Source: Epibacterium sp. Ofav1-8
Lineage (GTDB): Bacteria > Pseudomonadota > Alphaproteobacteria > Rhodobacterales > Rhodobacteraceae
NCBI RefSeq assembly: GCF_022348185.1
Contig: NZ_JAKRFD010000005.1
Span: 62,001-126,000 of the forward strand
Direction of reading: 5' to 3'
DNA: 64,000 nucleotides
Shown piece by piece: positions 17,983-26,519 of the stretch. The notes under the pieces were generated by a model. The model was not told where the DNA came from and ran no database searches. It saw only the letters and a program-made list of their open reading frames with translations. Each line of letters opens with the position of its first letter. Position 1 is the stretch's first letter. The position numbers were made by a program, and so were the translations under genes.

Positions 17983-20268
17983 ATGGCGCGTATTCCCACA
18001 AAGGCCGAGATTCTGGACTGGATCTCCGCCCACCCGACCCAGAACTCCAAACGTGACATTGCCAAGGCTTTTGGCATCAAGGGCGCTGAGCGGATCGACC
18101 TCAAACGCCTTCTGAAGGAGTTGGAGGCCGAAGGGCATCTGGAAAAGCGCAAGCGCAGTTACACCGATCCGGATCGTTTGCCGCCGGTCACGGTGCTGCT
18201 GGTCAAAGCCCCCGATGACAATGGCGATCTGTTTGCCCAGCCGCTGGAATGGCATGGCGAAGGGGTGGAACCCATCGTGATGGTGATCCCGCGTGCGTCT
18301 GATCCGGCCCTGGGCGAGGGCGACCGTATCCTTGCGCGCCTGACCGTGGTGCAGGAAGAGGATCACAACTATGAGGCCCGCCTGATCCGTCGCATCGGGA
18401 CCAACCCGAAGCGCATTCTGGGTATTTATCGCCAGGGGTCCGAAGGCGGGCGTATTGTTCCCATCGACAAGGCGGGCTCCAACGAGTGGCAAGTGCCCGA
18501 AGCAAACACGCATGGCGCGAAGGACGGCGAATTGGTCGAGGCCGAGCTTGCCGGACCAAAGGCCCGCATGGGTTTGCCCAAAGCGCGCATCGTCGAACGG
18601 CTCGGAGATCCGTCCGCCCCCAAGGCGGTGTCGCTGATCGCAATCCACCAGCATGGCATTCCCGACCATTTCCCCGATGCGGTTGTTGCCGAGGCTGACA
18701 GCGCCAAACCAATGGGCCTCAAGGGGCGCGAAGATCTGCGCGACCTGCCGCTGATTACCATCGACCCTGCCGATGCCCGCGACCACGACGACGCCTGCTT
18801 TGCCCATGCGGATGAAGACCCGAAGAACCCCGGTGGCCATGTGATCTGGGTCGCGATCGCCGATGTCGCGGCCTATGTGACGCCCGGTTCGGCGCTGGAC
18901 CGCGAAGCACGCAAACGCGGCAATTCCAGCTACTTCCCTGATCGGGTCGTACCGATGCTGCCGGACCGGCTTTCAGGCGATCTCTGTTCTCTGCACGAGG
19001 GTGTGCCACGTCCCTGTGTGGCGGTGCGCATGCAGATCGACGCCGAGGGCAACAAGATCGCGCACCGCTTTGTGCGCGGCCTGATGAAATCGCAGGCCTC
19101 CTTGCACTACGGCGAGGTGCAAGACGCCGTGGATGGTCGCGTCACCGCGCGCACGGAACCGTTCCTGGAAGACGTCATAAAACCACTCTATGCCGCCTAT
19201 GAAGCGCTCAAAGCCGCCCGTGGCGCGCGCCAGCCGCTGGATCTCGACCTGCCAGAGCGCAAGATCGTGCTCGACGACAAGGGCAAGGTTGCCTCGGTCA
19301 ATTTCCGCGACCGCCTCGATGCGCACCGGCTGATCGAAGAATTCATGGTGCTGGCCAATGTGGCCGCCGCCGAAACCCTGATCAAGAAGCGCCAGCCGCT
19401 GTTGTTCCGGGTGCATGAAGAACCCGCTCAGGACAAACTTGACGCGCTGCGCGACACAGCACAGGCGGCGGGTCTGAACCTTGCTAAAGGACAAGTGCTG
19501 CAAACGCGGCACCTGAACGCATTGCTGAATGCCGCCGCGGGAACCGATGATGCGGAGCTGATCAACATCTCCACGCTGCGATCGATGCAGCAGGCCTATT
19601 ACTACCCGGAGAATTTCGGCCATTTTGGTCTCGCGCTGCGCAACTATGCGCATTTTACCTCGCCGATCCGCCGCTATGCCGACCTGATCGTGCACCGCGC
19701 GCTGATCACGGCTCATGGGTGGGGCAAGGACGGGCTTTCGGTTGACGAGGTCGAGCGGCTGGAGGACACCGCGACCCATATTTCCGCGACCGAGCGGCGC
19801 TCGATGCTGGCGGAGCGCGACACCACGGACCGCTACCTTGCGTCCTATCTAGCGGAACGCGTGGGCAACGAGTTCACCGGTCGGATCTCCGGCATTGCCC
19901 GCTTTGGCGCCTTTGTGAAACTGGATGAAACCGGGGCCGATGGGCTGGTGCCAGTGCGCTCGATCGGACGGGAGTATTTCCATTTTGATGCGCAGGCTGG
20001 CACGTTGATGGGGTCTGACACCGGATTGATCATCGCCATCGGTCAACGGGTGACGGTGCGTCTGACCCAGGCTGCACCGGTGACCGGCGGGTTGGAGCTG
20101 GAATTGCTGGCCCTTGAAGATGCGGAACTGCCAAAAGGGCGCGGCGATGCCGGCAAAGGCGGTCGCCGTCGGAGCCCTGCGGGCCGCACCGTGTCTCGCA
20201 GCAGGGCCGCAAAATCAAAGCACAAGGCGGCCAAGGTAAAACGCAAGGTGACCCGAAAACGCAAATAA
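17983..20268 (+). CDS. rnr: Ribonuclease R
   Basis: RNase R is a processive 3'-5' exoribonuclease that degrades structured RNA. The 761-residue protein has an N-terminal winged helix (about 6-60), cold-shock-like OB domains, and the RNB catalytic core from about 245 with IDPADARDHDDACFA at 260-274, which supplies the Mg-binding aspartates. An S1 domain follows at about 625-705 (GRISGIARFGAFVKLDETGADGLV). The tail is strongly basic (KSKHKAAKVKRKVTRKRK). The start at 17983 gives MARIPTKAEILDW; an upstream in-frame reading is unlikely. Confidence 0.95.
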   Translation: MARIPTKAEILDWISAHPTQNSKRDIAKAFGIKGAERIDLKRLLKELEAEGHLEKRKRSYTDPDRLPPVTVLLVKAPDDNGDLFAQPLEWHGEGVEPIVMVIPRASDPALGEGDRILARLTVVQEEDHNYEARLIRRIGTNPKRILGIYRQGSEGGRIVPIDKAGSNEWQVPEANTHGAKDGELVEAELAGPKARMGLPKARIVERLGDPSAPKAVSLIAIHQHGIPDHFPDAVVAEADSAKPMGLKGREDLRDLPLITIDPADARDHDDACFAHADEDPKNPGGHVIWVAIADVAAYVTPGSALDREARKRGNSSYFPDRVVPMLPDRLSGDLCSLHEGVPRPCVAVRMQIDAEGNKIAHRFVRGLMKSQASLHYGEVQDAVDGRVTARTEPFLEDVIKPLYAAYEALKAARGARQPLDLDLPERKIVLDDKGKVASVNFRDRLDAHRLIEEFMVLANVAAAETLIKKRQPLLFRVHEEPAQDKLDALRDTAQAAGLNLAKGQVLQTRHLNALLNAAAGTDDAELINISTLRSMQQAYYYPENFGHFGLALRNYAHFTSPIRRYADLIVHRALITAHGWGKDGLSVDEVERLEDTATHISATERRSMLAERDTTDRYLASYLAERVGNEFTGRISGIARFGAFVKLDETGADGLVPVRSIGREYFHFDAQAGTLMGSDTGLIIAIGQRVTVRLTQAAPVTGGLELELLALEDAELPKGRGDAGKGGRRRSPAGRTVSRSRAAKSKHKAAKVKRKVTRKRK

Positions 20269-20315
20269 CCCGGTCACGTCGCGCGCCTCCGGGGTTCGCG
20301 CCAGAGGTTTTGCGC

Positions 20316-20400
20316 TCCGCTTTGCGGATCGCCGGGGGCAGGCCGCGCCTTCGGCGCGGCCTGCCCCCGGCCCAAGGGGCGCCCTTGCATTTCAATGCAA
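20316..20400. repeat. Cluster of palindromes between rnr and the GST gene
   Basis: Several inverted repeats are packed here: TCCGC-TTT-GCGGA (20316-20328), a 19-base-pair GC-rich stem (20331-20371), AAGGG/CCCTT (20374-20386), and TTGCAT-TTCA-ATGCAA (20385-20400). This resembles REP-like intergenic elements of Rhodobacteraceae. Whether it is repeated elsewhere cannot be seen from one window. Confidence 0.55.
20331..20371. terminator. Very stable hairpin, probable bidirectional terminator
   Basis: A perfect 19-base-pair stem (20331-20349 with 20353-20371) with a three-base loop lies between the converging rnr and GST genes. No U tract follows, so it may stop or protect transcripts by structure alone. 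Confidence 0.5.
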
Positions 20401-20455
20401 AGGTGACGCGCGGGAGCTCCCCGGCCCCTCTGAGGGGTCATCAACTGCGCGAAAC

Positions 20456-21169
20456 CTACGCCGCCTGCGGGAGCGTCAGAGCGCCCTGCTCCATCACACG
20501 GGACACATAGGCCAAGAGGTTCCCGTGGCGCTGTGTCACCGCCACCACCTGCGGCGCAGCGGGCGCACGGGACAGGGCCTCAATCATCGGCGCGGCAGAG
20601 CAATCAGCGGCGGTCATCTGATCCCCAAACAAAAAACGCTGATCGCCCAGGATATTCTCAATCGCCGTTAAATCCTGCTCCAACCGCTGCAGTCGCTCCG
20701 CCCGGTCGAACCGCGAATGCCCCGTGAAGTGCAGACCGTCCAAAACTTTGGCGCGAAAGCTGTTGACGGGCTCTTCTGGTACACCGGCGAAAACCGTCTG
20801 TAACATCCCCGCCCAGCCTTCATCTTCGAGCCAGCGGGCACACATAAGCTGCAACCACAGCGACTCGTCCACCATGCGGATGAGCGCGCGTGACTGACCT
20901 TTTTGCACAGCACTGAGGCCCGTATCGAACCCTGCGCCCCGGTCTTCGAGGAAACCACGGATGCCTTCGCTGTCGGGGAACAGGGTACCGTTCTCGTCCC
21001 GCACCACGGGAAGCTTGCTGTGCGGCATGCGGGCGAGCTCTGCCGGGTCGTGCACATCCTGCCGCTGCCAGTCCTCACCAGACATCTGCAGCAGCAGCGC
21101 CGCTTTGGTACAAAACATGCTGTAGCTGTAAAAACCGTCGCCACCGCCGTGGGTCAATAGGGTCAACAT
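20456..21169 (-). CDS. Glutathione S-transferase-like protein
   Basis: The 237-residue cytoplasmic protein has a thioredoxin-fold N-terminal half (FYSYSMFCTKAALLLQMSG, then HSKLPVVRDENGTLFPDSEGIRGFL with the cis-Pro and Glu/Ser glutathione positions). The C-terminal half is all-helical and includes FLFGDQMTAADCSAAPMIEAL. The SYSMFCTK segment resembles the metaxin/failed-axon-connections type of GST rather than the detoxification classes. The gene is divergent from the WYL-domain regulator at 21256 with 86 bases between starts, so that regulator is a good candidate for its control. Confidence 0.8.
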   Translation of the reverse strand: MLTLLTHGGGDGFYSYSMFCTKAALLLQMSGEDWQRQDVHDPAELARMPHSKLPVVRDENGTLFPDSEGIRGFLEDRGAGFDTGLSAVQKGQSRALIRMVDESLWLQLMCARWLEDEGWAGMLQTVFAGVPEEPVNSFRAKVLDGLHFTGHSRFDRAERLQRLEQDLTAIENILGDQRFLFGDQMTAADCSAAPMIEALSRAPAAPQVVAVTQRHGNLLAYVSRVMEQGALTLPQAA

Positions 21170-21255
21170 CGTCTCTCTCCATTTGGGATGTGATGAGGAT
21201 GTGCTATACGGGCCTGTTGTCAGTTTTTGTCATCAGGGGAAGGTACACGCAGGGT

Positions 21256-21948
21256 ATGACCAGAACAGAACGCCTCTTTCGCCTGATGCAGACCCTGCGC
21301 CAGCTACCGCCACCGGTGACGGCTGAACAGCTCGCCCAGGATCTTGCTGTCTCTGGTCGGACCATCCATCGCGATATTGACGCGCTCCGGGCCTTGGGGG
21401 CCGTGATCGACGGGGCCGCGGGATTTGGCTTCACGCTTGTCGAGGATGCAACGCTGCCCCCGCTCGGGTTTGGAGCCACCGAACTGGAGGCGCTGGTGCT
21501 GGGCCTTTGCGAGGTTCAGCAGAAGGGCGATCCCGATCTGGCAGATGCGGCCCGCACTGCCCTGAAAAAACTGCGCGCCCGCTTGCCCAAGAGCCAGGCC
21601 GACCGATTGCAGCACGCGGTCCTCTCTGCGCATAGCTTTGCCCCGCCGCACGCCCCGACGGTGGATGCAGCCGAACTGAGACAGGCGACGTGGGACGAGC
21701 GGGAGGTGGGGTTTGATTATGTGGACGCCAAAGGGGCAAGCACATGGCGACAGGTGAAACCGCTTGGACTGGTCTATTTCGACAGTTCCTCGGTGCTGAT
21801 TGCATGGTGCCTCCTGCGTCGGGACTTTCGGGTGTTTCGCCTGGATCGCATGCAGGGGCTTGAGGTGACGGAGACGTCCTTTCGCCCGCATCGTGTTCGG
21901 CTCTACCGCGCCGCACTCGACCATCTTCGCAACCAGGCCTATGGCTGA
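21256..21948 (+). CDS. YafY-type HTH/WYL-domain transcriptional regulator
   Basis: The 230-residue protein has an N-terminal HTH_11 (MTRTERLFRLMQTLRQLPPP, LAQDLAVSGRTIHRDIDALR) followed by a WYL domain (WRQVKPLGLVYFDSSSVLIAWCLLRRDFRVFRLDRM). WYL domains sense nucleic-acid or nucleotide ligands in several systems, but small YafY regulators next to glyoxalase or GST-like genes usually act as local regulators. The start at 21256 is preferred because the upstream in-frame codons extend into the divergent promoter region. Confidence 0.88.
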   Translation: MTRTERLFRLMQTLRQLPPPVTAEQLAQDLAVSGRTIHRDIDALRALGAVIDGAAGFGFTLVEDATLPPLGFGATELEALVLGLCEVQQKGDPDLADAARTALKKLRARLPKSQADRLQHAVLSAHSFAPPHAPTVDAAELRQATWDEREVGFDYVDAKGASTWRQVKPLGLVYFDSSSVLIAWCLLRRDFRVFRLDRMQGLEVTETSFRPHRVRLYRAALDHLRNQAYG

Positions 21949-22066
21949 GGGCGGCCCACAGGCAGAGGAACGCTGAGGAGCGGCGACGCCTGCCTGAGTT
22001 CTTTTGCCCGCGGCGCAGTCACGCTACAGTTGTTGTCAATAAACAGAGCAGGTGTTGAGGTTCAAA

Positions 22067-23434
22067 ATGCGCAGTTGGGTTAAAAGAGCGCTATGTGTCG
22101 GGTTCACCCTCCCGGCATGGATGGCGCAAGCAGCCGTTTCGGAACAACAAATCCTCACGGAGACGCCGCGGCCACAGGCGCGCCCCGCCGGTCCCGAGGC
22201 GCACGCGGCGCGCATTCAGCTCGCCACCGCCACCACACTTCGTCCGGTGGCACGCACCAGCGTCGCCGCCACGACGGAAGCTGCGCTGTCAGCCTCCCGC
22301 TCGGACCAAAAAAAAGACGTACACTTCAAAACCTGGCTCAGCGACTTCGCCTCCCGTGCGCAGGCACAGGGCATTCGGCCGGAGACTTTGAACCGCGCAC
22401 TCGACGGCGTCACCTATGACGCCTCCGTCATCGAGCGGGACCGCAACCAGTCCGAGTTCACCAGAACGATCTGGGATTATCTTGATCGTGCTGCCTCCGA
22501 CAGTCGTGTGCGCAATGGCAAGGCGGCCCTTCAAGGCCACCGGGATACGCTGGCACGGATAGAGGCGCACTACGGGGTCGATAAGGAAGTGGTGGTTGCC
22601 GTCTGGGGTCTGGAAAGCAGCTATGGAAGCTTTCGCGGAGATATGGACATCATCCGTTCCCTGGCAACGCTCGCCTTTGATGGTCGGCGCGGCGCCTTTT
22701 TCGAAGAGCAGCTGATTGCCGCGCTGAAGATCCTGCAATCCGGCGATGTGGCGCCCCGGGAGATGACCGGCAGCTGGGCCGGCGCAATGGGACACACGCA
22801 GTTTATCCCAACATCCTACCTCGATTACGCGGTGGATTTCACCGGTGACGGGAAGCGGGACATCTGGTCCGATACCCCGACGGATGCCCTCGCGTCGACC
22901 GCGGCCTATCTGAAGAAATTCGGCTGGGTCTCCGGACAGCCCTGGGGGGTGGAAGTGACGCTGCCCGACACCTTCGACTTCACGCTGGCCAACCGCAGGA
23001 TCAAGAAAAGTCCGGAGGCATGGGCTCGGCTTGGTGTGCGTGCGATGAATGGCCAGCCGGTGCCCAACCATGGTGAGGCCTCGATCCTGCTGCCGGCAGG
23101 CGGCAAGGGTGCTGCCTTCATGATCTTCAAGAATTTCTCTGTGATCGAGCGCTACAACACGGCCGATGCCTATGTGATCGCCGTCGGTCACCTGAGCGAC
23201 CGGCTGCGCGGCGGCGACAAGATCAAGGGCGGCTGGCCGCGTGGAGATCGCGCATTGACCTTTGCCGAGCGTAAGGAATTGCAGCAACGTCTGACACGCG
23301 CCGGTTTCAGCACCGATGGCATCGACGGGCGCATCGGACCCAAGACCGTGGCCGCTGTGCGCGCCTATCAGAGCGCCAAGGGATTGATGCCGGACGGCTA
23401 TGCCTCGCTGACACTGCTGGAGAAGCTACGCTAA
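22067..23434 (+). CDS. Lytic murein transglycosylase (MltB-like) with peptidoglycan-binding domain
   Basis: The 455-residue protein has a signal peptide (1-23, ending MAQAA), an Ala/Arg-rich linker, and an MltB-type SLT_2 domain (about 80-375). The domain carries the catalytic glutamate in WGLESSYGSFRGD and the GSWAGAMGHTQFIPTSYLDYA motif. A C-terminal PG_binding_1 repeat (about 395-455; LTRAGFSTDGIDGRIGPKTVAAVRAYQ) completes it. It would cleave glycan strands with 1,6-anhydro product formation in the periplasm. The ATG at 22067 follows GAGG; a GTG five codons earlier overlaps that site. Confidence 0.93.
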   Translation: MRSWVKRALCVGFTLPAWMAQAAVSEQQILTETPRPQARPAGPEAHAARIQLATATTLRPVARTSVAATTEAALSASRSDQKKDVHFKTWLSDFASRAQAQGIRPETLNRALDGVTYDASVIERDRNQSEFTRTIWDYLDRAASDSRVRNGKAALQGHRDTLARIEAHYGVDKEVVVAVWGLESSYGSFRGDMDIIRSLATLAFDGRRGAFFEEQLIAALKILQSGDVAPREMTGSWAGAMGHTQFIPTSYLDYAVDFTGDGKRDIWSDTPTDALASTAAYLKKFGWVSGQPWGVEVTLPDTFDFTLANRRIKKSPEAWARLGVRAMNGQPVPNHGEASILLPAGGKGAAFMIFKNFSVIERYNTADAYVIAVGHLSDRLRGGDKIKGGWPRGDRALTFAERKELQQRLTRAGFSTDGIDGRIGPKTVAAVRAYQSAKGLMPDGYASLTLLEKLR

Positions 23435-23472
23435 CACCCCATAACCCCTCAGGGCGCTCAGCTCCTGCACAC

Positions 23473-23503
23473 AAAAAAGCCCCGCTCGATGGCGGGGCTT
23501 TTT
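23473..23503. terminator. Bidirectional intrinsic terminator
   Basis: A GC-rich stem with A and T runs on both sides (23473-23485 with 23492-23503) lies between the converging transglycosylase gene and the first importer operon. Confidence 0.88.
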
Positions 23504-23519
23504 CTTGTCATATGGTGGA

Positions 23520-24695
23520 TCAGCTCGGGCTCATGCCGCGCAAACGCTCACTGCGGCGACGCAAAAGCTCAACCGTGGTCAGCAGACAGATCGAGATCGC
23601 CACAAGGATCGTCGCCACCGCCAGAATGGTGGGCGAGATCTGTTCGCGCAGGCCGGTAAACATCTGCCATGGCAGTGTTTTCTGTCCCGCAGACCCGACA
23701 AAGAGCACCACCACAACCTCGTCAAAGGAGGTGATGAAGGCAAACAGCCCCCCGGAAATCACGCCAGGCAGGATGAGCGGCATCTGCACCCGGAAGAAAG
23801 TGGTGATCGGCCCGGCCCCCATATTCGCCGCGGCACGTGTCAGGGAGCGATCAAACCCCACCAGAGTCGCAGTCACCGTAATGATGACGAAGGGGATACC
23901 GAGGGCCGCGTGGGCCAGGACAACCCCGAAATACGTCCCCTGCAGACCGATACGGCTGTAGAAGAAATACATGCCCGCAGCCGAAATGATCAGCGGCACG
24001 ATCATCGGCGAGATCAGCACCGCCATGATTGCCCGGCGGAACGGCACATGCGGTTGGCTCAGGCCGATCGCCGCAAGCGTGCCGAAGCTCACCGACAGGA
24101 AGGTCGCCATAGGCGCAATCCGCAGCGAGTTCCACAGCGCCTGCTGCCAGTCATCGTTGCTGAAGAAATCCTGGTAGTGCTTGAGGGAATAGCCTTCCGG
24201 GTCAAACCGCAGCATTTCCGGTGTGAAGGTAAAGAAGTTCTCGGCGTTGAACGAGAGCGGCATCACCACCAGAATCGGCGTGATCAGAAACACGAAGATC
24301 GCGCCGCAGATCACCCGAAAGCTGTAGTACCACAGAACCTGACCGGGCGTCAGATAGGGGGGCAGGTGCTTGCGATAGCTCGACGTGGCAAGCCAGAAGA
24401 TGAACCAGCCCGCGAACCAGCCGAACAGTGCCCCCACCACAAGGGCGGGCAGACCGCCGAGCAGGAACCCGGCGATTGCAAACACGGCGACTGTGGCCCA
24501 ACGCACGGGTTTCTCCTGCGCCAGCAGGTTGCAGTACACAAAGCCCATAGCGCCCAGGAGAACCGCGCCGATCACAAGCCCGAGCAGGCCCGATCCCTGC
24601 GCCGTGCCCACGAAGAGGCCGAAGAAGCCCCCTGCGGCAGCGGACACGGCAGCGGTGAAGGCGGGAGTTTGGTTTTGAACAGGTGTCAGTGCCAT
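23520..24695 (-). CDS. Polyamine-type ABC transporter permease, PotC-like with extra N-terminal helices
   Basis: This is the inner-membrane permease subunit of a spermidine/putrescine-type importer. The 391 residues exceed the usual 260-290 because about 100 residues at the N-terminus carry three or four extra hydrophobic helices (AAAGGFFGLFVG, LLGLVIGAVLLGAMGFVYCNLLA, WATVAVFAIAGFLLGGLPALVVGALFGWFAG). The standard permease domain follows from about residue 130, with the EAA loop RAAANMGAGPITTFFRVQMPLILPG near residue 290. It is the last gene of the ATPase-binding protein-PotB-PotC operon and lies five bases from its neighbour. Confidence 0.88.
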   Translation of the reverse strand: MALTPVQNQTPAFTAAVSAAAGGFFGLFVGTAQGSGLLGLVIGAVLLGAMGFVYCNLLAQEKPVRWATVAVFAIAGFLLGGLPALVVGALFGWFAGWFIFWLATSSYRKHLPPYLTPGQVLWYYSFRVICGAIFVFLITPILVVMPLSFNAENFFTFTPEMLRFDPEGYSLKHYQDFFSNDDWQQALWNSLRIAPMATFLSVSFGTLAAIGLSQPHVPFRRAIMAVLISPMIVPLIISAAGMYFFYSRIGLQGTYFGVVLAHAALGIPFVIITVTATLVGFDRSLTRAAANMGAGPITTFFRVQMPLILPGVISGGLFAFITSFDEVVVVLFVGSAGQKTLPWQMFTGLREQISPTILAVATILVAISICLLTTVELLRRRSERLRGMSPS

Positions 24696-24700
24696 TTGTC

Positions 24701-26380
24701 TTATCCCAGCTTCACGTTGTCGATGCCGACGATCTTGTCATAGGCCCAGTAGAGCAGCAGCACGACCGCCAGAAGGATACTCCCGAGCGCCGCCGCCAAG
24801 CCCCAGTTGAGCGAGGACGAGATATGATAGGCAATCCGGTTGGAGATAAAGACCCCCTTGGTGCCGCCCACGATCTCGGGCGTGATGTAGTAGCCGATCG
24901 CCAGAATGAAGACGAGAATCGACCCCGCGCCGATCCCCGGGACCGACTGCGGGAAATACACCCGCCAGAACGCCGTCCAGTTGGTCGCACCCAACGACTT
25001 TGCCGCGCGCAGATAGGACGGGTTGATGGTCTGCATCACCGAATACATCGGCAGGATCATGAACGGCAGCAGGATGTGGGTCATCGCCACGATAGTGCCG
25101 AACTGGTTGTTGATCATCACCAGCCGCGCCGCGTCATCGACCAGTCCCAGCCAGACCAGCACATCATTGATAACCCCCTGTTGCTGCAGCATGACCTTCC
25201 AGGCCGATGTCCGGACCAGAAGCGAGGTCCAGAACGGCAGCAGCACCAGGATCATCAGGATATTGGCCGATCGTGTCGGCAGGTTGGCCAGAATCCAGGC
25301 AACCGGATAGCCCAGCAGAATGCAGGACCCGGTGATCACCAGCGACATGACCAGAGTCCGCTGGAACAGCGTGATATAGATCTGCTGGTTCTCGGGCCGC
25401 GGCTCTGCGCCTTCGGGGCCTTTCTGCATGTCGATGGAGTTCAGGAAATACCCGCTGGTGTAATTGGGGCTGTAGGTCTGGATGGTGCGCCAGTTGCCCA
25501 GATCGCCCCAATCCTCATCCATGTCGAGAAAGGCGGCCTTGAAGGAAATCGGCTCCAACTCCGCCAGTGCCTCGGCTGCGGCCGTCAACTCGGCTGCGCC
25601 CGGGCCCGTGTAGCTAGCGAGCTTTTCCGCACCACCAGCCGACTGAACGGCGGTGGCAAAGGCCACAAAAACGGTTTCCCAGGGATCTTCTTCAGCGACG
25701 ACATCCTCTTCCGCGATTGCCGTGAACAGAGCAAAATCCGTGTAGGCTGTCGCCATGCGGGGGAAGAGCGCGCTGATCTCGGCGCCTGGCACAAAGCCAA
25801 TGTCGCCGGCAAAACTGTCACCGGTCAGCTGGCTGAGCTTGGCCCGCTGCGCGTCCAGAAGGCCGGTGTTGCCCTCGGCGCTGCTGCCCCCGGTCATGAT
25901 TTCAAACCAGAGCGCCTCATCCTTCAGAGCGCCATCATTGGCGCGTTCGATGGCCTTGACGTGGTCCTCACCAACATCATCAACCTTGCGCCCGCTGCCC
26001 CGGAACAGAGAGGAAATCCCGGTCTCCTCATAGTTCAGGCGCGTGCCGAGCTTGGTGTGTTCCTTGGCTTCGGCAGCAACGAAGAGATCGTAATAGAGAC
26101 TCTCATACACCGCTTCGCCCGGAGCCTCGTCACCGAGGGCATCCCAGTCTTTCAGGGTCACCACGGTTTCGGAAAGCGTGTCTGACACGATTCGGTTCTC
26201 GACCGAGCGGAACAGCATGTCCGCGATCGGGAGAATGAAGGTGAGGAGGATGAAGACCAGAAGCGGCGCGATCAGCATCAAGGCCCGCATTTTCTGCATC
26301 CTCAACGCGCGGGCCAGGCTGCGCTTCAACGGCGTACCGTCAGCCGCTAGGACCGGGCCGGTTTGAGTTGTGTCACTCAT
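24701..26380 (-). CDS. Polyamine-type ABC transporter permease, PotB-like with large extracytoplasmic insertion
   Basis: The 559-residue protein has TM1 at about 33-57 and the remaining five permease helices from about 343 onward, with the EAA loop RAAKSLGATNWTAFWRVYFPQSVPG near residue 470. Ordinary PotB proteins are about 280-310 residues, with some 40-50 residues between TM1 and TM2; here about 285 lie between them. The insertion is Ala/Glu/Asp-rich with predicted helices (VAIERANDG-like and AAELTAAAEALAELEP segments) and faces the periplasm by topology. It could contact the binding protein or the substrate; its role is unknown. The reading frame is uninterrupted. Confidence 0.88.
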   Translation of the reverse strand: MSDTTQTGPVLAADGTPLKRSLARALRMQKMRALMLIAPLLVFILLTFILPIADMLFRSVENRIVSDTLSETVVTLKDWDALGDEAPGEAVYESLYYDLFVAAEAKEHTKLGTRLNYEETGISSLFRGSGRKVDDVGEDHVKAIERANDGALKDEALWFEIMTGGSSAEGNTGLLDAQRAKLSQLTGDSFAGDIGFVPGAEISALFPRMATAYTDFALFTAIAEEDVVAEEDPWETVFVAFATAVQSAGGAEKLASYTGPGAAELTAAAEALAELEPISFKAAFLDMDEDWGDLGNWRTIQTYSPNYTSGYFLNSIDMQKGPEGAEPRPENQQIYITLFQRTLVMSLVITGSCILLGYPVAWILANLPTRSANILMILVLLPFWTSLLVRTSAWKVMLQQQGVINDVLVWLGLVDDAARLVMINNQFGTIVAMTHILLPFMILPMYSVMQTINPSYLRAAKSLGATNWTAFWRVYFPQSVPGIGAGSILVFILAIGYYITPEIVGGTKGVFISNRIAYHISSSLNWGLAAALGSILLAVVLLLYWAYDKIVGIDNVKLG

Positions 26381-26472
26381 GATTGTCCCTGTTGTCTTCC
26401 CGCGTTTTTCAAATCTGCGGGGTGGAGGTCTCCGCCGCGGCGGCGCCCTGGGGACGCGGCGCCGGAGAGGGA

Positions 26473-26499
26473 GCCGGAGAGCGCAGACCGCTCTCCGGC
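26473..26499 (-). other. Intercistronic hairpin between binding-protein and permease genes
   Basis: A perfect 11-base-pair stem (26473-26483 with 26489-26499) lies 20 bases downstream of the binding-protein stop codon. There is no U tract. Such hairpins commonly protect the binding-protein message so that it outnumbers the permease message. Confidence 0.6.
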
Positions 26500-26519
26500 A
26501 TCGGCATCATCAGATCCGA

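Noticed and set aside
23505-26185. Two long plus-strand frames opposite the importer permeases
   Set aside because: They are His/Arg/Gln-rich antisense frames; the minus-strand permeases have EAA loops and membrane helices.
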